A stretch of DNA of 64,000 bases, from contig NC_064551.1 of NCBI RefSeq assembly GCF_023856365.1, positions 1,072,501-1,136,500 on the forward strand, in the 5' to 3' direction. This DNA comes from Brienomyrus brachyistius (Eukaryota; Chordata; Actinopteri; Osteoglossiformes; Mormyridae). Under the pieces are notes generated by a model. The model did no database searches. It worked only from the letters and a program-made list of their open reading frames with translations, and was not told where the DNA came from. Below are positions 1 to 10,508 of the stretch, in pieces (the first letter of the stretch is position 1; each line of letters begins with the position of its first letter). The position numbers and the translations under genes were made by a program.

Positions 1-844
1 AGGAACATACGTCTGTCCCCTTTTCCTTTGGTAAATTGACTGGGGGAGCTTTGGATCGTTCGGTCAGTAGGGTCAGGTGCTCAGCGCCCCCAGCATGCCC
101 CTTCACACCAAATGGGGTTTCTGAACTTTTAAGACCCATCAAAGCGTGAGCGATGACACACAGGACACTGACAGGACACACAGGGCTGTAGATTTGCTTT
201 CAGCATCGGTAGGGATGAGATCAGGCCGACCCCCCCCCGCCCAGTAAAAACACACAGTACTTCCACAAAACTGGAATAGATCGGTAATCCCAGACGCAAA
301 TCCACACCTTTGCTAGAGCAACAGGCCACATGCATCTGACCAGCTGACACATTTATCCAGTAAACAGCTTCCTTAAAACCTTTTGCACGGATTGAGCGAG
401 GCCTTCCAGTGGCTGGGAGCCTCAGCACTGATATTCCTGGAGCCCAGAATGCTCCTGTCACAATCACCCCACCTGCCACAGGTGTAGGACTGTAATGCTA
501 AAATGGCTTATGGTCAAAAAGAGGCAGTATCTTAAGATGCTTTTATGAAGGATGTAAATCAATAAGAGGCTTCAGTGGGGGGACAAGCATCCTTCTCTCT
601 TGTTTGATGATGTGTGGATGATGTCATATTTTGGCTGGAATCAGTAGTTACTCCAGTTCTGCACCACCCCCCCCCTGCCCCATGAAGGAGCGCCAGCTTG
701 TAAAAGCCCCTCCTGTCCACCTCATTAGTGAGGACTCTTCCCGAGAGAGTCATTATCCAATAGCGAATGTGGGTCAAGGTCGTAACTCTGAGGCCTCTCA
801 GTCATTCCTGTAGTTTAGAAGATCCGCATCCCCTTTGTGGAAAC

Positions 845-1053
845 TGAGAACCCGGGCCCCGGCGTCCGCCCGCGCGAGAACCCGGGCCCCGGCGTCCGCC
901 CGCGCGAGAACCCGGGCCCCGGCGTCCGCCCGCGCGAGAACCCGGGCCCCGGCGTCCGCCCGCGCGGGAACCCGGGCCCCGGCGTCCGCCCGCGCGGGAA
1001 CCCGGCCCCCGGCGTCTGCCCGCGCGAGAACCCGGGCCCCCGGCGTCTGCCCG
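845..1053. repeat. 30-bp GC-rich minisatellite, about 7 copies
   Basis: About seven near-identical 30-bp units start at GAGAACCCGGGCCCC and end in GCCCGCGC. The changes between units are a few single-base substitutions and one C insertion. The period is a multiple of three, so several overlapping frames stay open on both strands and look like Arg/Pro/Ala-rich proteins. Confidence 0.93.
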
Positions 1054-2817
1054 CTCACATGACCACTGGTCCAGTCAGCTGGAGGGTTGACTGACATTCT
1101 CCCCCCCACCCCCCAGCCATAATATAAAAGTCACTGGCTTGCTTTCCCAGCCTCTGCATGTTCAGCACCATCTCTCCATTCCTGCTGAACAAAGCCTGTT
1201 AAGGTGGGGGGGCGGGGGACGCCCAGGACGTTCTCTCCAGGCCCCCCCCTGAGGCTGCACAGCTGTTTGGGGAATCATTTAATGTGAGGGCCGTGCCTGG
1301 TGGACATGGAGACCCCCCCGGAGGCCCCCCGCAGGCTCCTGCAGCCTGACAGGAACAGCACAGGATAGGGGAACAATGGCATGGCCTCTTACTTCCTGTG
1401 CTGCTCATGTTGTTGGGTCTTAAAGCCCGAAGAAGCAGCCGGACTCTGAAGCAGGTGGCCGGACCGGACCGGACCGGACCGGAGCAGCTCTCTGCACGGC
1501 TTCGCTCTGACAGGTCAGCGGTGTGGGATGCAGGCGTCACAGGCTGGTGGGTCAGCACACCGGGCCTTATAGCCCCACTGACGTCTCAGCGGAACATCTC
1601 CCCTGGGCCCACTGCCCCGTTCTCACTCAGGTCCTCCTTCAGCTATAGAATCATGTACAGAATGCTGTGCGCCTGGGCAGGCGGACTGGCAGCCGAATGA
1701 ACAGAGTCGCTCTCCCTTAGACAGGTAGCATAACCGTCCCCCGCAGTCGGGGTTCAGGGCTGGGGGGTGGGGGAGGAATCGCAGAGGGAGACGAATTTAG
1801 ACCTGAGAGCAGTCGGCGGCGAGGAAGGAAACTCGTCCCACACGCAGATCATCCCCCCCCCCCGCGGTCCGCTGAGCATCTTCGCTGTCAGGTCTGCGGA
1901 GGTGTTCCCACTCCAGGGATCAGCAGAAAAGCGGGGAACCGTCCTGTTTCCGGACTCGAGGCACCGGCCGACCTTTCCCCCGGACTGCCAGTAAAGGTGC
2001 GCCATGCAGTGTGTTAAAATAGGCACTTCCTGTAGCGCGTGATGCATTTGTCACACTGCAGCCCAGCCTTTTGTGGCAGTTAATGTATTACGGAGAATAA
2101 GCCCCCGTGTCAGAACCTCAGGCGCCCTGAGAGTATTTATGTGTCGAGAGGCAGGAAAGGCAGCATCCCATTAAATGACTCGTTATGGAAAATTTCATGC
2201 TTCTGTTCTGTTTCCCAGCACTCAGCGATGATGAGTATGATGAGCATGTGCAGTGCTGAACACTCTGGTCTTCCTATGGGAGCTTATAATAACACGGCTC
2301 CCTCTGCTGGTGGTGATGGGCGTCACCGGCCCAGGGTCAGGAAGGGCCAGCGTTCTGAAACCCCCCCCCCCCAAAGCCAAGCCACGTCCTCTGCTGCCCC
2401 GTGGGATGGGAGGAAGGAAGGCGCTGGAAGTTATGTTTTGACTGCGTTTGCCCCCTGGCCTCTCTGGGGTCTGCAGCAGCAGCTGGCTGGAGCCGGATTT
2501 CATGCACCGCTTAGATCTCCTGAGACCAAAGCTTCCCACGCTAAAAGGCGTACCTCTGCCGTGAGGACACCCCTAACCCCAGCAGCCGTGTGTGTGTGTG
2601 TGCGTGTGTGTGTGATATGTGAAAAGAAGCATTCCAGTATACTTGTGCAAATGGCAAGTAAAGCATCACGTCATTCATTACTGGTGACCTGTTAGTCAGT
2701 CATGTGACGCCTTGCAGGGTCACAGCCAGAGGCAGCCGTCTGGAATGGAGGGAACACAGATAATAATCGGATAGCTCCGGCATAGAAGTTCATGATGAGA
2801 TTTCCCCAGTTAAAAAA

Positions 2818-3310
2818 GATATGGGGCACCAACCCATCGCAGGGCACAAGGCAGGGAACAACCCAGGATGGGGCGCCAACCCATCACAGGGCACAAGGCA
2901 GGGAACAACCCAGGATGGGGCACCAACCCATCACAGGGCACAAGGCAGGGAACAACCCAGGATGGGGCGCCAACCCATCGCAGGGCACAAGGCAGGGAAC
3001 AACCCAGGATGGGGCGCCAACCCATCGCAGGGCACAAGGCAGGGAACAACCCAGGATGGGGCGCCAACCCATCGCAGGGCACAAGGCAGGGAACAACCCA
3101 GGATGGGGCGCCAACCCATCGCAGGGCACAAGGCAAGGAACAGCCCAGGATGGGGGGCCAACCCATCGCAGGGCACAAGGCAGGGAACAGCCCAGGATGG
3201 GGCGCCAACCCATCGCAGGGCACAAGGCAGGGAACAACCCAGGATGGGGCGCCAACCCATCGCAGGGCACAAGGCAGGGAACAACCCAGGATGGGGCGCC
3301 AACCCATCGC
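2818..3310. repeat. 47-bp minisatellite, about 10 copies
   Basis: About ten units of 47 bp contain CAACCCATCGCAGGGCACAA followed by GGCAGGGAACAACCCAGG. The units are almost identical. The array sits directly against a 3' segment (3311-3510) that matches the interspersed repeat at 20762-20998, so it is an internal expansion of that repeat. Confidence 0.95.
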
Positions 3311-3515
3311 ACGGCAACCACACTCACCTATATGCAATTTGGAAACTTCCATCACCCTCAGAATGTCTTTGGGCTGTGGGGGGAAGCTGGAGCACCCGGA
3401 GGAAACCCCACGGTGATGCAGGGAGAACATGCAAACTCCACACACACAGAGCCATTGCAGAGACTCGAACCCGGGTCCCAGAGGTGTGAGGCGACACGCC
3501 ACCCTAGCAGGAGCC
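3311..3515 (+). repeat. Teleost interspersed repeat, 3' portion (family A)
   Basis: The segment includes GGGAGAACATGCAAACTCC, GGAGGAAACCCCACG and GAACCCGGGTCCCAGAGG. The same blocks occur in the same order at 20762-20998. It is a dispersed repeat of the kind common in fish genomes; I do not assign it to a named family. Its 5' neighbour is the 47-bp minisatellite. Confidence 0.8.
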
Positions 3516-3895
3516 ATATGCCTTTATTCTTCAGAAATCTGAACAATCATTTTTGATCAGTAATTTTATATTTGATTTGTTTCACCCTCTCTAAACAGGC
3601 TCTGTATCTGCGCCATATTGATTTGCGCAGCATTTCTTTCTTTTCCATCGCATCGTATCACATTGATTCGCACTGCATGTGCAATAAAATCATGTCAAAT
3701 CGCACTGCATTGCAATCAAATCATGTCAAATCGCACTGCATTGCAATCATATCGTGTCACGTTAGCTACTTCATGTGTATCTTTAATGCATCGGATCGTC
3801 CTCAGTGAAGGAGATGGGAAACGCACGGACACATTCCAGGTGATGTGATTGGCCAGCTGAGCCCCGGTGACCCCGCCCCTTCCTGTCTTTTGCAG

Positions 3896-6800
3896 TACCC
3901 CTTCATGTTTGGCCTCGGCTTGGTCGCTTGCTGGAGCCTCCTGGTCTGCGTGAGCCGGATCTACATGGGAATGCACTCTGTCCTGGTAAGTCAAAGAAAT
4001 TTCGTGTGAAACTGTGGAGAAAGTGAGGCCAGGAAATGGTTTATCATTTTCCAGTCAAGAAAGTGACGCGATGTTCTTTGCTTGATCCGGTTACTGGAGT
4101 GGTTAAGGAAGTGACTAATCAGACGAGAGCCTGACCAGTGGCCAGCGAACGTGTGCTTTGACTTCCTAAGACAGGGAATGTTCTCCTACAGGAAAACACG
4201 AGGCGGGAGACCACAGCGCATAATGGGGGTGGGGGGGCACTGTCACACTCATCTGACTCAGAAGTGCCTTTGAGGAAGAACACTGAAGCAGTGCAGCATG
4301 CACTGTCCGTCGCATCATCTGCATGTTCTCAATCGATGCATTCCTCACTATTCTTAGGTGCAAAATGAGGGGTGGATTCCTTCAGCTTACTAATCACCTC
4401 CAAATAACACGTATTGAGCTCTTACTCGGATGAGGATTTACTCCGTGCATGATCTGTAATATATGCAACTAGGGGAAAAATACTCACACTGGTCCATTCG
4501 GACTACTGTGGTGCTGAGGTATTGCCCGACGCGTGGCTGAACTCAGGTTCTCATCCCTGAGGTTCTTGTTATGTGGTACTGCGCTGCACTCAGGTTCTTG
4601 TTATGTGGTACCGCGCTGCACTCAGGTTCTTGTTATGTGGTACCGCGCTGCACTCAGTGCATGCTCCTTACTTACCCTCCTACTGGTACATCCCTGCAGG
4701 TGCAGCAAAGCTAGCCAGTATCAAGCCTGCCAGCTATTTGGGGGATACAGATTTGAAATACTGGGGTTCCTCAGTATGCCGCTGCGCACAGCTGCCAGAA
4801 GGGAGGCGCCGTAGAGCAGATCACACAGGCGATGCCTCCAGAGAGGCAGCCCTGGTGGCAGCATGTGGTCCCTGCCGAAGGCCTTCCTGATGTTCTTCTC
4901 CCTGGGTGACATGTAGCCTCAAGCCTCCAGTCTAAAGACCTGCTGATTTCAGCAAACCTGAGCCACCAATGCAGGGGGGGGCCAATCTTACCCAGAAAGG
5001 GCCGGTGTGAGTGTGCAGGTTTTCACTACGGCTCCCTAATTAGATTACTAATAAGAGAACTGATTGGCTGAAGAGTCCTCACACCTGAATGTGAACAGCT
5101 GACCTAAAGGTTACCCCAGAAACCCGCATACACACCGGCCCTTTGCGGGTAAGATTGGCCCCCTGCACTAATGGCATTGACAGCATCCCCAGGCAGAAGG
5201 TATAACTGAGATTTCTGATCTCTTTTTGATTCTTATGGAGGGCAAAGTGCAGCAGAGGCCTCAAGAACAAGCTGCCATGTTCTCATGAATCCCACGATGC
5301 TGAGCGTAGCTGGTTAGCGGCTTAGCGGACGCGCGGAAAAGGGTTAGATGTCAGCTCTCCAGCTTCCGCCTGGAGTCAGACCTAAGCTGAGTTGGCCGGT
5401 AGGGAGCTGGGAGGGAGCGAAGACGTGGACCGTCTGTGGGTCCCCAGGGACTGGGTTGGAAATCACTGCCTTAAGGTAAATCCTGATCAGTCATTATAAG
5501 TAGGTGAATTATGTATGTTTTTTGGATAAAAAATCAAGTTAAATAGCACTGTTGTGGGTATGACATACAATTAGAAAATGAGTGAATGAATGAATGAATG
5601 TTCTGTTAAGTCATTATTTCTGTCAACAGAATACAGAATGTGTTCTCCAGTGAGCGGCTGTGATTGTTTCCTTTTTTAAGCAGAAAGAAGCTTATTGTGG
5701 TCGTCCATAATGAGCTGTTTTGCTTACGGGCACGTGGGTGTGAGGACCTGCTCACGTGTCGATTTCTGTGAAAGGCCGGCTGGCCGTGAAGGCGAGGTGT
5801 GACGCTGCTCTCGCCGACAGCGATGGCCTGCCTGCTTACTCTCCGGCAGACGCACTGGTCTCTGTGGTCGCTGTTCCTTTGCAGGCGTCAGTGCTGTTTC
5901 TCCTCCGGACTGAGCTGCATTCAAGGCCTGCTTCCCTGATGATGATGTGTGTTTGTGAGTCTGTGAGCTTAGTGTGCAGGTGCCGGTCTTACACTCTCCG
6001 TGGGCCCAAACACTGGCTTTACACTTCCTCAGCAAAGCCACAGGCAAGATTCATCTGACATGTTGTGTAATGACACCATTCTCCATTGCAACAGTGCCCT
6101 AACAAGGGAGATATTTCATTCTCTGTACTACAATTCCTTACTTGTTTACCTGACTGTACCTTGTAACCTGGGTCTAGCTGTGCTTGGTTTGTTGCTTTCA
6201 CACACGTGGATAGCCTATCACAATCAGGCACTCGGTTAGAAACAGCTTTCACACATGTGGATAGCCTATCACAATCAGGGACTCAGTTAGAAACAGCTTT
6301 CACACACGTGGATAGCTTATCACAATCAGGGAGTCAGAAACAACCATAATTCAAAAGAGAACAAACTGGCCCATCCATCAAGGAAGCCGGGTTTTCTGTG
6401 ACCTCAAGTTCACTGCAGGAAATGCATACCCCGCAGGAGCAGGGAGTGCTGACTGGATGGGCGGCTCCAGGACTAGGTGCACAAAGGGCAGACTTAACGC
6501 AGAGGACTGGGAACCAGGGACAGGAAGCAGGACCCAGGAAACAGGAACTGAGGCTGAAACACAAAACCAGGATAGTCACAGCAAAAACACTGGCTAAATG
6601 AGACCATGAACCCAGGAATAAAACACCAGCTATAACCAGGACCAGGAACCCAAAGAGCAATGATGACTCTTTAAATGACATTCAGAACTAATTATCAACA
6701 GGTCAGTGCAGGATCACAGAGACCAGACTCAATTACCCGGCTGTCAGTGCAAGTCAGGTGTTCAGATGATTATTACAAAGTATATTTAAGGATTATTAAG

Positions 6801-7775
6801 TCTAATTTGTAAATTATTAATTAAGCCATGGAAGGCTGTGTCACGGTAAATAGGGAACTGGCAAGATACTGCAGAATTAGACACCGCAGAGCTTAGATCA
6901 GATAACACGATTAAAAAAAAAAAAATCTTTGTGTTTACATTTTATTTTGCATTTATAAATTAAAAAGTGTGGTATTTGAGACACTGATGAGGCATGTCAT
7001 AAGAATGCAATATATTTATGGTTATGTCTGAACGTTGTGACATTCGGTCATCCTGTCATCAGTTATTTTTTGTCAGGCAAAATGAGAGCTGACCCCTAAG
7101 TTTTCCTGCTAAGTATTAAAGTATAAAAACTATTTGTAGAGGAGAGCTAAGCGAGAAAGCCGCACATCCTGCATGCGCACGTTTGTCTGCTGTGCTTCCT
7201 GACTGCGGATGCTGTCTTGCAGGAGGTCATCACTGGCTTCCTGTACAGCCTCCTGATCCTGGCTGTGTTCCAGCCGCTGCTGAACGCCATCGACCACTTC
7301 TACCTGACGCACCGCTACGCCCCCCTCGTCATCGTCACCTCGCATGTGGGCCTGGGCCTCCTGGCCTTCAGCCTGGACACCTGGAGCACATCCCGCAGTG
7401 ACACCGCGCAAGCCTTGGGCTCGGGGCTGGGTGCAGCGCTGGCTTCCCACCTCAACCACCTGCTGGGCCTGATGCCCCGACCCAGCCCTGTCGCGGCTGC
7501 CTCTGGCTGCCCCACCCCTCAGCGCCGCCCTGCTGGCCAAGTCATTCCTGCGCCTGGTTCTGGGTGTAGTGGTGCTGCTGGCTATAAAGGCGGTAATGAA
7601 GGCCGTCGCCATCCCGCTGGCCTGCCGCATCTTCGGGGTCCCCGCCGACGATGTCCGCAAAGCCCGGCAGCACGCACCGGTGGAGCTGACTTACCGCTAC
7701 ATGGTGTGTGGCACTTTGGGCTTTAGCTGCGTCTTCCTGGTGCCCGTCTTCTTCAGCTGCCTGAACTTGTCCTGA
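3896..7775 (+). CDS. sgpp1: Sphingosine-1-phosphate phosphatase 1, 3' exons, with frameshift
   Basis: SGPP1 is a multi-pass ER lipid phosphatase of the PAP2 superfamily that dephosphorylates sphingosine-1-phosphate and dihydro-S1P. Two exons are visible: 3896-3985 (30 codons, flanked by AG and GT) and 7223-7775 (stop TGA 7773-7775). Exon 2 carries the PAP2 motif [11 protein letters not shown]. Exon 3 continues with [13 protein letters not shown], then hydrophobic segments, DTWSTSR, and in a shifted frame [17 protein letters not shown] and ELTYRY, all typical of SGPP1 rather than SGPP2. The frame changes at the CCCC run 7475-7478. Removing one C restores a co-linear family match and makes exon 3 exactly 184 codons including the stop. 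The motif Asp four residues after His is Glu here. The large first exon is not found in the window and is presumably upstream. The gene is either a real gene with an assembly error or a decaying copy. Confidence 0.88.
4559..4655. repeat. 32-bp tandem repeat, 3 copies
   Basis: Three consecutive copies of a unit beginning AGGTTCTTGTTATGTGGTAC occur, with only one or two differences between them. Confidence 0.88.
4970..5167. mobile_element. 198-bp MITE with terminal inverted repeats (family B)
   Basis: The left end reads TGCAGGGGGG then GCCAATCTTACCC. The right end reads GGGTAAGATTGGCCCCCTGCA in the inverse sense. Further in, AAAGGGCCGGTGTG is mirrored by CACACCGGCCCTTT. Related sequence occurs at 47354-47432 and at 63944-64000. 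It has no coding capacity. The transposase that moved it is unknown, and I see no clear target-site duplication. Confidence 0.82.
6195..6341. repeat. 51-bp tandem repeat, 3 copies
   Basis: Three units start CTTTCACACACGTGGATAG and continue with TATCACAATCAGG. They begin at 6195, 6246 and 6297 and differ by a few substitutions. Confidence 0.9.
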
Positions 7776-8242
7776 CGTTATGCCGCTGTCACAGCCCGTT
7801 CCCTACAAGACGGGGCCATTGCACACAAAAGCAAACAAGCCACATTGCCACGTGAGACCTTCCTTTTAGTTGTGAATTCTTCTGAAGTTCAGCTGTTTCT
7901 TGTTGGTTTGCTTCAGTAACAAATATGGTTGCGTTCAACCGCAGTTGGGTTTCTATGACTTCTGGTGGTTTCCCCCTGTACTGCTGGCATGGCTGCCTTG
8001 GTGGTGCTGTCCTCACCATGAAATGGGGGGAGGTGGAGCAGGGCTTTGCTGCTCGAGATGCGCTGCCCTTCCGCGGTTTGACCCACGCAGCTTAGTTGTT
8101 CCACCAGTTGATTTTTTACCCCAATCAGGTCAAACCCATTGTGAATTATCCTACTCTGCCAAACAGGACCTGGAGACCATGGAGACCCATGGCTGTTTTC
8201 TGATGATGCATGAACCCCCCCCCCCCCCTCCTGGTACGATAG

Positions 8243-8248
8243 AATAAA
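8243..8248 (+). promoter_or_regulatory. Polyadenylation signal, sgpp1
   Basis: A canonical AATAAA lies 468 bases after the sgpp1 stop codon, just downstream of a poly-C tract. It is the first canonical signal I see after the stop. Assignment to sgpp1 is inferred from position only. Confidence 0.45.
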
Positions 8249-8799
8249 CTGATCAATCCCAGCGAAAATTCCTGAATTGCTTAGCTGTCCATACGATTTG
8301 ATCAGGCCACCTTTTGCTCACAGGCCCAGACCCACCTGGGGTGTCTCGTATTTCGCTTACGCTGTTACACGTCGAGGTGAAGAGTATAGTGTTGTTGTGA
8401 ACTCCTTACAGCTCCTGTACTCCACTCTGATCACTCTGTGATCCGCATTCTGGACCTAGACCCCCCTCCCTCTTCATCTCAGGTCATTTTCCTCGGTTTG
8501 ATATGAGGGTTGGCAGAGTGACCCTTTCAGATTTAGTCTAATGTAGTTGTGTGAGCTTAGAAGTTTGGGAGGTCAGTCAGGGACCATAAACATATTGGCT
8601 TAAGGAATATTCTTGCTCCAGTTGTCACTATGAAAGCAGAGTCACTGGTGCCTAGAATGAATGAAGGAACTCCCACCTGGATGATGTGACGGCAGCCATT
8701 CTGCACCAGTACGCTCGCCACACAGTAGTGAAGGTGGTGAAGGGGCAGGAGAGGATTCACCGGTTAGTTACAGGGGCTGATTAAGAGGCCAGATTTGAA

Positions 8800-9120
8800 A
8801 GGGCCACAGTGGGCAGTTTAGCCAGGATATCGGGGTACCGCACTTACTCTTCTGAAAGACGCCCAGGGACCTTTCATGACCTGGGAGTCATCCGAAGGAC
8901 GGCACCATTTCTACAGCACAGTGTCCCCGTCGCTGCACTGGGGCATTGGGGTCCACACTGACCACAGGATGGGCTTCCCCATCACCACACCAACACCCCC
9001 TCCAGCAGCAACCCATCTTTCCTAGTTTGGTCTTCCATCAAAGTGCTGGCCAGGCCCAAACCTGCTTAGCTCCAGGTGGATTGTCAGGTCTGAACTACAG
9101 GTGGTGTGGCTGCTGTAGAT
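8800..9120 (-). mobile_element. 5S rRNA-derived SINE (SINE3-like), minus strand
   Basis: Read on the minus strand, 9120 to 9029 follows 5S rRNA: CACACCAC near the start, GAGCTAAGCAGG in the middle, then GGGCCTGGCCAGCACTTTGA and TGGAAGACC. The downstream body (to about 8800) contains CATCCGAAGGACGGCACC and AGTGTCCCCGTCGCTGCACT on the + strand, blocks I recognise from fish SINEs. It is diverged, so it is an old insertion and not a functional 5S gene. Confidence 0.75.
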
Positions 9121-10355
9121 CATTAGGGGAAGGTTTTTTTGCAAAGGGTATCCAAAGAAAGGTTAGTATTGAGTGTAGACTAAGTACTGTGTGACTTCAG
9201 GATGACCCTACATGACCTTTGTATGTTCAGTGCTAAGCCTGAAAAGACGAAAAGAGTGAAGCTCACGTGGGAGTTCATGTGGTCACCCTGGACCAGGCCC
9301 AGACTTCTTGTCTTATAAAAGTCCAGACACAATGGTCTTATTGTTAGTAGACAGTCTTGTCAACATTCATTTATTGACTTTTGCTTCATAAAAATATTTT
9401 TTTCCTGTGCTCCTATTTTGAACAGCCCCCCCCCCCCCCCCCAAATGACTATTCAAAACCGTAATGTGTACGTAGTGTTATTTTAAACATCTGTGGCTGA
9501 AAATGACGTCAAACCGTACACTTTGCCTCAAATTGTGTTTTAACTTGTTACTATTCTTCATGAAAGGAAAACTGATGTAGCCTAACTGCATGCTAAGACC
9601 TTCATTAGCTCCAGAAGAGCCTCAAAGTGTCGGTTCCAATGTCTTAGTGCTAAAAGGAAAACAATCTGTTTGTAATTGTGTGTTTGACTTGTTGATGTAT
9701 GATCTATGTGGTGACCACCTTAAGCCTTCCGCCCTTTGTGGACAACTCAGTATATGTTCAATCAATGTTTATCCCTTAAACAGAACAGTCTCCTCAGGCT
9801 GTCTTGACGGAGAGATAGAGGTGAGGACCGATGCGATGTGGAAGAAGAGCCGAAATTCTTACTGTGTTGGTTTGGATTGTACCTCATTATTCTACATACC
9901 TTTGTGCCTTTCTTGGTCCTGGCGATGATATTCTGCAGTGAACTGCATTATGATGTCAGGGGAGAGAGTATAAATGCCACCCATTACGTACTCCTGCTAC
10001 AACATTTCTGTACATTTATTATAGGAAAGAAAATGTTTGTTCAGTAGCCATTGTGCTTCAAACCACGTGTGAAAATGTTTGTCTTTATTTCATAATGATG
10101 TTTGTATTCGTTACAGGATTACTTACCAATACGAATAAAAAATTTGCACATTATGATTGTCTTAAAGGGCAAAAGGAAGAAAAAGTCACTCTAATTTGAA
10201 CCAATCTGTTTTATATCTTTTGATGAGCTCATGTCTAACAGCCTGACCATATTCCCAGGCTCTCTGACTTGCCGTGCTGGCCATCTCTCAAAGGTCCACC
10301 GCGACATCTATAGGAAACACTGCTCAAGGTTCTACACCATGCAGCTAATCAGAGC

Positions 10356-10508
10356 TGGATAGTTCAGGTCCAGAGAGTAAAAATCCAGACCAATGTTTTG
10401 TTTCAACCAACCAGTTGATTTCTCTGTAACTGTGACTTTTTATGCTCAACTGGTTGGTTGAAACAAAACATTGGTCTGGATTTTTACTGCCTGGACCTGA
10501 ACTATCCA
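10356..10508. mobile_element. Foldback element, 63-bp near-perfect inverted arms
   Basis: Arm 10356-10418 is the reverse complement of 10446-10508 with two mismatches. A 27-bp spacer separates them. The arms contain GGATAGTTCAGGTCC and GTTTCAACCAACCAGTTGA. This is a MITE or foldback structure that would form a long hairpin if transcribed. I see no coding sequence and no clear target duplication. Confidence 0.85.

Larger units (their letters stand above)
1..3895 (+). other. Presumed sgpp1 intron 1, with minisatellites
   Basis: No reading frame in this stretch resembles a known protein. It lies 5' of sgpp1 exon 2 and ends in an acceptor (TTTTGCAG at 3888-3895), so it is most likely intron 1. 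It holds a GC-rich 30-bp minisatellite, a 47-bp minisatellite inside an interspersed repeat, and a CA/TG tract near 2588-2612. The long open frames over 835-1109 and 2792-3556 come from the tandem repeats and are not genes. Confidence 0.6.
3986..7222 (+). other. sgpp1 intron 2
   Basis: This is the intron between the two recognised sgpp1 exons (donor GTAAGT at 3986, acceptor TTGCAG ending 7222). It holds a 32-bp tandem repeat, a 198-bp MITE and a 51-bp tandem repeat. No coding sequence was recognised. Confidence 0.8.

Noticed and set aside
835..1109. Arg/Pro/Ala-rich frames in several registers
   Set aside because: Product of the 30-bp minisatellite, whose period is divisible by three.
2792..3556. 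Long overlapping open frames (up to 254 codons) on both strands
   Set aside because: They are translations of the 47-bp tandem array in its different frames. There is no start context, splice signal or domain.
9029..9120. Functional 5S rRNA gene
   Set aside because: Too many substitutions, no T-run terminator at the expected end, and a SINE body is attached.
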